Shown in pieces: positions 1-5,376 of a DNA stretch of 5,826 nucleotides (its first letter is position 1; every line of letters starts with the position of its first letter). The notes beneath the pieces are model-generated. The model did no database searches, was not told the origin of the DNA, and was given only the letters and a program-made list of their open reading frames with translations. A program made the position numbers and the translations under genes. This stretch comes from Bacteroides sp. CAG:927 (lineage in GTDB: Bacteria > Bacteroidota > Bacteroidia > Bacteroidales > Muribaculaceae). The stretch spans positions 1 to 5,826 of the forward strand of contig HF985638.1 of the NCBI GenBank assembly GCA_000431155.1, read 5' to 3'.

Positions 1-106
1 AGCGCGGCTGTTATGGCGCAAAGTTTTTTCAAAACATTTATCAAACTCCCATGAAATACATGGAAATCAGATACAACAGAATGTTGTGCGAGAAAAAGCG
101 AATGGC
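1..106. other. Left-edge stretch without a supported gene
   Basis: I see no convincing gene here. One plus-strand frame is open from base 1 to a TGA at 52-54 and would encode the tail SAAVMAQSFFKTFIKLP; it could be the end of a gene lying left of the window, but 17 residues cannot decide this. The minus strand has only very short frames. The stretch is AT-rich and holds two small inverted repeats: CCATG/CATGG at 49-63, and ACAACA/TGTTGT at 73-87. The second lies against the promoter of the next gene. The left part may equally be upstream DNA of a divergent gene outside the window. Confidence 0.4.
73..87. repeat. Perfect 6-bp inverted repeat with 3-base spacer, touching the yraN promoter
   Basis: ACAACA (73-78), spacer GAA, TGTTGT (82-87). 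The right arm covers the probable -33 box of the yraN promoter (83-86), which is where a repressor operator could sit. As RNA it would be upstream of the likely transcription start, so a DNA role is more plausible than an RNA hairpin. A 6-bp palindrome in AT-rich DNA can easily arise by chance. Confidence 0.35.
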
Positions 107-114
107 TATATTTG
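83..114 (+). promoter_or_regulatory. Bacteroidetes-type promoter for the YraN-family gene
   Basis: An exact match to the Bacteroidetes -7 box TAnnTTTG is seen as TATATTTG at 107-114. Twenty bases upstream is GTTG (83-86), matching TTTG in three of four positions. Transcription should begin a few bases after 114, giving a leader of roughly 25-30 bases before the ATG at 148. This rules out the in-frame TTG at 112 as a start, because it lies inside the -7 box. Confidence 0.7.
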
Positions 115-147
115 CGGCAACACAATAATATATACAAGCAAATATCC

Positions 148-519
148 ATGGCAACGCATAACGAATTAGGAAAATGGGGCGAAGATCTGGCCTGCGAAAC
201 ATTAATCACCAAAGGATATGCGATAGTGGAACGCAATGTAAGATTCGGGCACAACGAAATAGACATTGTGGCCCTCAAAGGGAGCAGAGTGGTTTTTGTA
301 GAAGTAAAGACACGCTCATCGTTCGGCGAAGGAGCACTTGAAGCCATCGATGCCAAGAAAATGCGTCATCTTTGCAATGCCGCAGAAGCATACGTGAAAT
401 CTCACAAATTGCCTCACGAGCCACAAATGGATGTCATAGTGGTGGAAGGCTCGCCGGAAACAGGGGTAAAAATAGTGCATATAGAGGATGCTTTCATGCC
501 CCCGCTAAGATGCCGATAG
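148..519 (+). CDS. YraN/UPF0102 family protein with PD-(D/E)XK nuclease-like fold
   Basis: The 123-residue product has the usual length and layout of the UPF0102 (YraN) family. It opens with MATHNELGKWGEDLA, the family's N-terminal GxxGE region. A nuclease-like core follows: HNEID (Glu37, Asp39) and then VEVKTR (Glu52, Lys54), which matches the acidic and E-x-K elements of the PD-(D/E)XK superfamily. The C-terminus HIEDAFMPPL is also typical. Family members are widespread, cytoplasmic and poorly characterised; a role in DNA processing or repair is suspected from the fold, and no substrate can be read from the sequence. I chose the ATG at 148 because homologues start there and an upstream TTG at 112 lies in the promoter. 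There is no Shine-Dalgarno; the upstream bases are A/T-rich. The gene has its own promoter and converges on the GH92 gene. The family call is firm, the activity is not. Confidence 0.93.
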   Translation: MATHNELGKWGEDLACETLITKGYAIVERNVRFGHNEIDIVALKGSRVVFVEVKTRSSFGEGALEAIDAKKMRHLCNAAEAYVKSHKLPHEPQMDVIVVEGSPETGVKIVHIEDAFMPPLRCR

Positions 520-527
520 TATTGGCA
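511..527. terminator. Weak hairpin at the convergent yraN/GH92 gene ends
   Basis: TGCCGAT (511-517) can pair with ATTGGCA (521-527), giving seven pairs including one G-T, around a three-base loop. It overlaps the yraN stop codon and lies within the 22-base gap region between two convergent genes, where a two-way terminator would be expected. Neither side is followed by a T-run, so if it terminates at all it is not a classical intrinsic terminator. Confidence 0.25.
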
Positions 528-541
528 CCGTAAAATCACAT

Positions 542-2839
542 TTACCGCCGCGACTCCCGAGAGAACGAATACGGGGCATCCTGAGGCAAAGCGCCACGCA
601 ACAAGTTGGGCTGTGGCTGCATGAAAAACTCAATCAGACCGCCCTTAACCAAATCTGAATGCCTGAGATAGTTCTTGTCATACTCTTTGCCATTGAACCG
701 CATCCGGCCAACATAGGGAGTGTCGGAAGTATTGCCGGGCGCGGAGACAACGATATGGTTGCCGTTCTCAAGCGTTATATCTGCTTTCTGAAACAGCGGA
801 CTGCCGATAGCATACTCCCCTGCCCCGGGCGCCACAGGATAGAACCCGAGAGCAGAAAACACATACCATGCCGAAGTCTGCCCATTGTCCTCGTCACCAC
901 AATATCCGTCCAGAGTGGGTGAGTACATGGCATCCATGACACGACGCACCCAATATTGGGCTTTCCATGGTTCTCCCGCCCAATCGTACAAATATATCAT
1001 ATGCTGAACAGGTTGATTCCCGTGAGCGTAATTGCCCATATTCATCACAGTCATCTCACGAATTTCGTGAATAGGAAATCCGTAATAGCTGTCGTCATAC
1101 AATGGCGGTACGGAAAAGACAGAATCAAGCATGGCCACAAACTGCTTCTTTCCGCCCATAAGCTCCGCAAGTCCGTCGGGATCATGAAACACCGACCAAG
1201 TGTAGTGCCACGCATTACCTTCGGTGAACACATCGCCCCATTTGAGCGGAGAGAACGGCTCAAGCCATGAACCATCGGCATTGCGGCCGCGCATGAGCGA
1301 AGTTTCCTTATCAAAGAGATTCTTATAGTTCATGGCACCCTTTGCGTATGGGTCCAATTCCGCATCCGACTTGCCAAGTGCCTTACCCAGCTGATATATG
1401 CACCAGTCATCATAAGAGTATTCCAGCGATCGCGCCGCGCTTTCATTAATGCCCACATTGCACGGCACATATCCCAAAGAATCATAGTACTCATATCCAA
1501 GCCGCCCGGAGGAGGAAACAGTGGGATGCGTGGCATGCGCGCCATGCACCACTCCCCGCCACATAGTCTCAGGATCTTCCACCCTGATTCCCTTCAGCCA
1601 TGCATCGGCAAGAACAGATGCCGAATTATTGCCCACCATGCAGCCTCGGTGACCCGGGCTGCACCATTCGGGATAAAAACCGCTTTCACGATAGGCATTG
1701 ACGAAGCCTTCCTGCATTTGACGGCTCACCGATGGATACAGCAGATTAAGCAGCGGGAACAATGCGCGAAATGTGTCCCACACGCCCGTGTCGGTGTACA
1801 TATACCCCGGAAGCACTTGCCCGTTGTAGGGAGAATAGTGAACAGGCTTTCCGGACGCATCTATCTCGTAAAAAGCACGCGGGAAAAGTGTGGCACGATA
1901 CAGGCATGAATAGAATGTGCGCAAGTGGTCAATGGAATGGTCCGTCACATCCACGCGCCCCAACACACTGTTCCATTCCGTCTTCCCCTCCTGAACCAGC
2001 TGTTCAAAACTTTTGCCCTCAACCTCTTTGATATTGAGCAACGCCTGTTCCGGAGAAATGAACGAGGATGCAACCTTTACGTTCACTTTCTCGCCCCTGC
2101 TGGTGGGGAAGCCCACAACAGCGCCGGCATGAAAAGCTTTCTGCATGAGTTCACCTTCACGAAGCTCCAGAGAATCGCCTTTGGCATCCGCTGCAAATGT
2201 AGCCGCATAAGTAAACGGACGGTCAAACTCCACCACAAAATAATTTGCAAAATTATGCGGAACCCCGCCACTGTTGCGGCGTGAAATGCCTGTAATGCGC
2301 CGGTTGAGCGTGTCAATGACTATTTCGGAGCCGGAATCAAATGCATCAACAACCATATAGCTGTTGCCTTGCGGGTATGTTATTTGCAGTGCCGCCGCAC
2401 GTGAAGTAGGTGTCAGTTCTGCAAGCACATCATAATCGGCAAGATACACCGAATAATAATGCGGCAAAGCTTTTTCGCCCTTGTGTGAGAACCAACTGCG
2501 GCGGTCACTCTCACGGAACTTAGGGGAACCTGTTACCGGCATGAGCGAAAACTGGCCGTAATCATTGATCCACGGGCTGGGCTGGTGTGTCTGCTTTATA
2601 CCGCATAAAGTGTGCGCATCGTAGGTGTATTGCCAGCCGTTGCCCATTTCACCGGTCTGTGGGGTCCAGAAATTCATGCCCCAAGGACGCGCAATGGCTG
2701 GATAGGTGTTGCCCGCCGACAGCTCAAAACTTGATTGAGTGCCCATCAGCGGGTTTACGTAGGTGGTAAAATCTTTTGCGGACGCCAAGGCCACTCCGAG
2801 CACAACGCCCAATATCGAACAGAAAATTTTTTTAGTCAT
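542..2839 (-). CDS. Secreted GH92 family alpha-mannosidase (probably alpha-1,2)
   Basis: A 765-residue, full-length exo-alpha-mannosidase of glycoside hydrolase family 92, a calcium-dependent inverting family that trims mannose from N-glycans and yeast mannan. Residues 1-21 are a signal peptide (KK, hydrophobic stretch, then ALASA before KDF), so the enzyme should be periplasmic; Cys7 has no lipobox context. An N-terminal beta-sandwich domain (about 24-260, with NPLMGT at 29-34) precedes the catalytic (alpha/alpha)6 domain. Visible motifs are WDTFRALFP (354-362), PEWCSPGHRG (390-399), YDDW (476-479), TEGNAWHYTW (539-548; Glu540 fits the acid), GNQP (607-610) and GDEDNGQTSAW (648-658; Asp649 and Asp651 fit the base pair). 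Spacing from Glu540 to Asp651 is 111, the same as Glu533 to Asp644 in BT3990 as I recall it. Trp90 and His591-Glu592 fit the residues linked there to alpha-1,2 specificity. The start is the ATG at 2839: an in-frame ATG at 2869 lies upstream of the -7 promoter box and would add ten residues before the signal peptide. No SusC/SusD partners are in view. Confidence 0.95.
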   Translation of the reverse strand: MTKKIFCSILGVVLGVALASAKDFTTYVNPLMGTQSSFELSAGNTYPAIARPWGMNFWTPQTGEMGNGWQYTYDAHTLCGIKQTHQPSPWINDYGQFSLMPVTGSPKFRESDRRSWFSHKGEKALPHYYSVYLADYDVLAELTPTSRAAALQITYPQGNSYMVVDAFDSGSEIVIDTLNRRITGISRRNSGGVPHNFANYFVVEFDRPFTYAATFAADAKGDSLELREGELMQKAFHAGAVVGFPTSRGEKVNVKVASSFISPEQALLNIKEVEGKSFEQLVQEGKTEWNSVLGRVDVTDHSIDHLRTFYSCLYRATLFPRAFYEIDASGKPVHYSPYNGQVLPGYMYTDTGVWDTFRALFPLLNLLYPSVSRQMQEGFVNAYRESGFYPEWCSPGHRGCMVGNNSASVLADAWLKGIRVEDPETMWRGVVHGAHATHPTVSSSGRLGYEYYDSLGYVPCNVGINESAARSLEYSYDDWCIYQLGKALGKSDAELDPYAKGAMNYKNLFDKETSLMRGRNADGSWLEPFSPLKWGDVFTEGNAWHYTWSVFHDPDGLAELMGGKKQFVAMLDSVFSVPPLYDDSYYGFPIHEIREMTVMNMGNYAHGNQPVQHMIYLYDWAGEPWKAQYWVRRVMDAMYSPTLDGYCGDEDNGQTSAWYVFSALGFYPVAPGAGEYAIGSPLFQKADITLENGNHIVVSAPGNTSDTPYVGRMRFNGKEYDKNYLRHSDLVKGGLIEFFMQPQPNLLRGALPQDAPYSFSRESRR

Positions 2840-2846
2840 AGCGATG

Positions 2847-2877
2847 CAAATATACAAATTTCCAAGCATTTAACAAA
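2847..2877 (-). promoter_or_regulatory. Perfect-consensus Bacteroidetes promoter for the GH92 gene
   Basis: On the minus strand, TTTG (2877-2874) is followed after exactly 19 bases by TATATTTG (2854-2847), a full match to the TTTG / TAnnTTTG sigma-ABfr promoter. Only seven bases separate the -7 box from the ATG at 2839, so transcription should start within a few bases of the start codon or on it. The -33 box lies inside the T-rich tail of the tsf terminator. I see no clear operator here. Confidence 0.82.
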
Positions 2878-2910
2878 GAGCATCCCCGGCTCTAAACGAA
2901 CCGGGGATGC
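2869..2910 (-). terminator. Strong intrinsic terminator of the ribosomal protein/tsf operon
   Basis: On the minus strand, GCATCCCCGG (2910-2901) pairs perfectly with CCGGGGATGC (2889-2880). Three further pairs (T-G, T-A, C-G) extend the stem to 13 bp around the loop GTTTA. The sequence after it is TCTTTGTTA, moderately T-rich. It begins 69 bases after the tsf stop. No T-run follows on the plus strand, so it should work mainly for minus-strand transcription. Confidence 0.8.
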
Positions 2911-2946
2911 CGAGATATGCAAAAGTTGTTATGACTTCAAAGCATA

Positions 2947-2963
2947 GCGCGAAAAATTCGCGC
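2947..2963 (-). other. Small perfect hairpin just after tsf
   Basis: GCGCGAA (2947-2953) and TTCGCGC (2957-2963) form a perfect 7-bp stem with a 3-base loop, 16 bases after the tsf stop codon. No T-run follows in the direction of transcription. It could be a 3' end stabiliser or a first pause site before the stronger terminator at 2880-2910, but the sequence alone does not show a role. Confidence 0.4.
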
Positions 2964-2979
2964 AAGATAGCGGGGAGGA

Positions 2980-3972
2980 TTAGTCCTCGTTGAGGTTAAC
3001 GCGCTTGAACTCTACAGCAACGAGGCCTTTGGCAGCCTGCTCAAGGAACTTACCGATTGTAAGGTTTCCGTCCTTGATGAATTCCTGCTCCATAAGGCAT
3101 GATTCTTTGTAGAATTTATTAACGCGACCATTAGCGATATTGTCAATCATAGCCTGAGGAAGGTTTGCAGCCTTAGCCTCGGCAGCTTCCTTGGCAATAA
3201 CGCGAGCCTTGGCAGCCTCATCTTCGGTGAGCCAGCCTTTGGCGATATTTGATTCGATGTGAGCCTCGGTGTCGCAGAGGTTGGGGTTGATACCGGCCTT
3301 CTTGAGAGCCACTTCAACGGCACGTTTAACCTGCTCTTCCTTGGTCTTCTCGATAGCCACATTGCGCTCGCTTTCAACCACTTCAGCGGGGACATGCTCG
3401 CGGTCAACAGCCACGGGATTCATAGAAGCAACCTGCATGGCAACATCGCGCCCAACATGATAATCAACATTTTCAAGGTTGAAGCCAACGATTGTGCTCA
3501 GCTTGTTGCCGAGGTGGTTGTAAGAAGTAGTGGAAGGAGCCTCAAGGCATTCATATGCACCGAGTTCCATCTTTTCACCGGTTTTACCGGATTCCTCAAC
3601 AATGAGGTCTGCGATGGAGCGACCATCAAGCTCAAGAGCCTTGAGTTCATCAATGGTCTTAACACGGTTTGCCATAGCGGCATCAAGAATCTTCTTGGTA
3701 AGGTCAACGAAGGTAGCGTTTTTGGCAACGAAGTCGGTTTCGCACTTAAGAGCCACGATGGCTGCGAAATCCTTATCGTTGGCAGCGAGTACGCAACCCT
3801 CGGATGCTTCGCGGTCCTCGCGCTTGGCGGCGATAGCCTGACCCTTTTTGCGAAGAATTTCCACAGCGGCATCAATGTCGCCGTTGGTTTCGGCGAGGGC
3901 TTTTTTGCAGTCCATCAAGCCGGCACTGGTGAGGTGACGGAGCTTGGTGATTTCTGCCATTGTAACTGCCAT
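2980..3972 (-). CDS. tsf: Translation elongation factor Ts (EF-Ts)
   Basis: EF-Ts is the guanine nucleotide exchange factor that frees GDP from EF-Tu in the cytoplasm. The 330-residue product starts MAVTMAEITKLR, as Bacteroidetes EF-Ts proteins do. The N-terminal UBA-like EF-Tu-binding domain spans about residues 5-45 and holds the signature GLMDCKKAL (18-26). The key TDFV motif, which reaches into EF-Tu near the nucleotide site, is at 79-82 within KCETDFVAKN. The rest forms the core and dimerisation subdomains, ending with a helical KFYKESCLMEQEFIKD segment (286-301). It is longer than the roughly 283 residues of E. coli EF-Ts, which I take as normal for this phylum. A second Met at residue 5 (ATG at 3960) is possible, but homologues support the first. 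The gene lies 43 bases after rpsB with no convincing promoter or Shine-Dalgarno between, so it is probably co-transcribed with rpsB, and two hairpins follow it. Confidence 0.98.
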   Translation of the reverse strand: MAVTMAEITKLRHLTSAGLMDCKKALAETNGDIDAAVEILRKKGQAIAAKREDREASEGCVLAANDKDFAAIVALKCETDFVAKNATFVDLTKKILDAAMANRVKTIDELKALELDGRSIADLIVEESGKTGEKMELGAYECLEAPSTTSYNHLGNKLSTIVGFNLENVDYHVGRDVAMQVASMNPVAVDREHVPAEVVESERNVAIEKTKEEQVKRAVEVALKKAGINPNLCDTEAHIESNIAKGWLTEDEAAKARVIAKEAAEAKAANLPQAMIDNIANGRVNKFYKESCLMEQEFIKDGNLTIGKFLEQAAKGLVAVEFKRVNLNED

Positions 3973-4015
3973 ATAATTAAAGTTAGGAGTTTTGAAATTT
4001 GTAATTGATTAAAAC

Positions 4016-4861
4016 TTATTCAGCGGCGGGAGCCTCAGCAGCAGGTGCTTCTGCAGCAGGAGCCTCGGCAGCTTCGGGAGCAGCTTCAGCTTTGGCGCGG
4101 CTTACGCGACGACGCTCGCGGCGGGGAGCGGCTTCGGTTTCAGCAGCAGCTTCGGGAGCGTCAACCTTTTCTACCTTGCGCTCTTCAAGACCTTCTGCCA
4201 TAGCAGCGCAGAGAGTGTCAAGAACGAGTTCAATAGACTTGGAAGCATCGTCGTTGGCGGGAATCACGAAATCAACATCGTTAGGGTTGGAGTTGGTGTC
4301 AACCATAGCGAATACGGGAATACCCAGACGGTTAGCCTCAGCCACAGCGATGTGCTCTTTGAGCACGTCAACTACGAACAGAGCGGAGGGAAGACGGTTG
4401 AGGTCAGCGATAGAACCGAGAGTCTTCTCGAGTTTGGCGCGCTGACGGGTGATCTGAAGTTTCTCACGCTTGGAGAGATTGTCGAAAGTGCCGTCCTTGG
4501 TCATTTTGTCAATGGCGGTCATTTTCTTTACAGCCTTACGGATGGTGGGGAAGTTGGTGAGCATGCCGCCCGGCCAGCGTTCAATCACGTAGGGCATATT
4601 GATGGAAGCAGCCTTGTCGGCTACAACCTGTTTGGCCTGTTTTTTGGTAGCTACGAAGAGCACCTTTTTGCCCTGCTTGGCGATAGCCTTGAGAGCATTT
4701 GCAGCCTCATCCAGCTTTGCAGCTGTTTTGTAGAGGTCTATGATGTGGATACCATTGCGCTCCATGAAGATGTAAGGAGCCATGGCAGGATTCCATTTAC
4801 GTTTGAGGTGACCGAAATGGCAGCCTGCCTCGAGGAGTTGGTCAAATGTTGGTGTTGACAT
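4016..4861 (-). CDS. rpsB: Small subunit ribosomal protein S2 (uS2) with an Ala/Glu/Pro-rich tail
   Basis: S2 binds late in 30S assembly, on the platform side of the subunit near the 3' end region of 16S rRNA, together with S1. The 281-residue product carries the family landmarks: EAGCHFGH and the following RKWNP (11-25), ERNGIHIIDL (34-43), VLFVATKKQA (67-76), ERWPGGMLTNF (94-104), PSALFVVDV (158-166) and DTNSNP (188-193). The conserved core ends near residue 230. The remaining 50 residues are low-complexity, with an arginine cluster RRERRRVSR (247-255) and three perfect APAAE repeats closing the protein (267-281). The ATG at 4861 fits homologues. It has no Shine-Dalgarno; an A-rich stretch sits directly upstream, as is usual in Bacteroidetes. 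It lies between rpsI, across a 120-base leader, and tsf. The leader may allow separate control. Confidence 0.98.
   Translation of the reverse strand: MSTPTFDQLLEAGCHFGHLKRKWNPAMAPYIFMERNGIHIIDLYKTAAKLDEAANALKAIAKQGKKVLFVATKKQAKQVVADKAASINMPYVIERWPGGMLTNFPTIRKAVKKMTAIDKMTKDGTFDNLSKREKLQITRQRAKLEKTLGSIADLNRLPSALFVVDVLKEHIAVAEANRLGIPVFAMVDTNSNPNDVDFVIPANDDASKSIELVLDTLCAAMAEGLEERKVEKVDAPEAAAETEAAPRRERRRVSRAKAEAAPEAAEAPAAEAPAAEAPAAE
4029..4073. repeat. Three diverged 15-bp tandem units encoding the S2 tail
   Basis: Three consecutive 15-base units (4029-4043, 4044-4058, 4059-4073) lie at the 3' end of rpsB; the plus-strand form of the first is GGAGCCTCAGCAGCA. They correspond to the Ala/Pro/Glu repeats of the tail. 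The units differ mostly at silent or near-silent positions, which suggests repeat duplication followed by selection on the protein composition rather than very recent slippage. Confidence 0.7.
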
Positions 4862-4981
4862 TTTGTTTTTTTGTAGGTTTACGTTCTTAAAAGATTACAA
4901 CCGAGAGGTAGGGAACGTGTCCATCCCCGCGATTTAGATACTAAACACAGATATATCAAGCGGCAAAAGGCCGCGAGGATA
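4862..4981 (-). promoter_or_regulatory. 120-base rpsI-rpsB leader with potential RNA structure
   Basis: This gap is long compared with the 8 and 43 bases between the other genes of the operon. In minus-strand RNA sense it holds three possible pairings. GCGGC/GCCGC (4974-4970 with 4964-4960) forms a small GC stem with loop CTTTT. GGGGA/TCCCT (about 4928-4910) forms a second stem with a 9-base loop. ACGTTC (4918-4913) can pair with GAACGT (4886-4881), and this overlaps the second stem, so the two exclude each other. The leader ends in an A-rich run before the rpsB ATG. I find no good TTTG / TAnnTTTG promoter and no T-run after the first stem. A ribosomal-protein leader controlling rpsB-tsf, for example by S2, is possible but unproven; I do not recognise a named motif. 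Confidence 0.35.
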
Positions 4982-5368
4982 TTAACGCTTGGAGAACTGG
5001 AAGCGCTTGCGTGCTTTGGGACGACCCGGCTTTTTGCGCTCTACGGCACGAGGGTCACGAGTCATGAAGCCTGCGGCACGGAGTGTATGCTTGTCGTCAG
5101 CATTGATTTTAACAAGAGCGCGGGCAATAGCGAGACGGAGAGCCTCGGCCTGACCCTTGTAGCCACCACCGTCAAGGTTAACGTGGATGTCGTATTTTTC
5201 GGGAACATCCAGGAGCAAGAGGGGCTGCTTAACAATGTACTGAAGTATTGAAGAGGGGAAATACACTTCAAGAGGGCGCTTGTTGATAGTGATAGCACCT
5301 GTACCGTCACTTACAATAACACGGGCAACGGCGGCCTTACGACGGCCTACTGCATTAACTGTTTCCAT
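4982..5368 (-). CDS. rpsI: Small subunit ribosomal protein S9 (uS9)
   Basis: S9 sits in the head of the 30S subunit, and its C-terminal tail reaches the P-site tRNA. The 128-residue product is full length and close to the usual bacterial size. Visible landmarks are AVGRRKAAVARV (6-17), the S9 signature GGGYKGQAEALRLAIARAL (67-85), TRDPRAVERKKPGRPKARK (103-121) and the universal C-terminal SKR, whose last arginine contacts tRNA. The ATG at 5368 matches homologues. It begins 8 bases after the rplM stop, so the two are co-transcribed and probably translationally linked. There is no Shine-Dalgarno in the gap. Nothing about the protein is unusual. Confidence 0.98.
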   Translation of the reverse strand: METVNAVGRRKAAVARVIVSDGTGAITINKRPLEVYFPSSILQYIVKQPLLLLDVPEKYDIHVNLDGGGYKGQAEALRLAIARALVKINADDKHTLRAAGFMTRDPRAVERKKPGRPKARKRFQFSKR

Positions 5369-5376
5369 ACTTCAGT

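Noticed and set aside
19..45. Divergent minus-strand promoter near the left edge (AAACTTTG with TTTG upstream)
   Set aside because: The -7 box is imperfect and the spacing is about 15 bases instead of 19-20, with no gene visible to be served.
51..128. 25-codon plus-strand frame starting MKYMEIRYN
   Set aside because: It runs through the yraN promoter and has no upstream signal of its own or family resemblance.
2840..2869. Extended GH92 start at ATG 2869
   Set aside because: It would put the start codon upstream of the -7 box and place ten extra residues ahead of a good signal peptide.
3259..4008. Long plus-strand open frame (249 codons) antisense to tsf
   Set aside because: It lies almost entirely opposite a firmly identified tsf gene, resembles no family I know, and has no promoter. 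Long open antisense frames arise from the codon pattern of highly expressed genes.
3973..4015. TAACTTTA in the rpsB-tsf gap as a -7 box for a tsf promoter
   Set aside because: It lacks the final G of the consensus and no TTTG box lies 19-20 bases upstream.
4005..4445. Plus-strand Ala/Ser/Gly-repeat open frame opposite the rpsB tail
   Set aside because: The AAGAS-type repeat is only the reverse-strand reading of the S2 tail repeats.
2880..4932. Shared octamer CATCCCCG in the tsf terminator and its complement in the rpsB leader, suggesting long-range RNA pairing
   Set aside because: The copies are about 2 kb apart, and the terminator arm is already in a stable local stem. An 8-base match is expected by chance.
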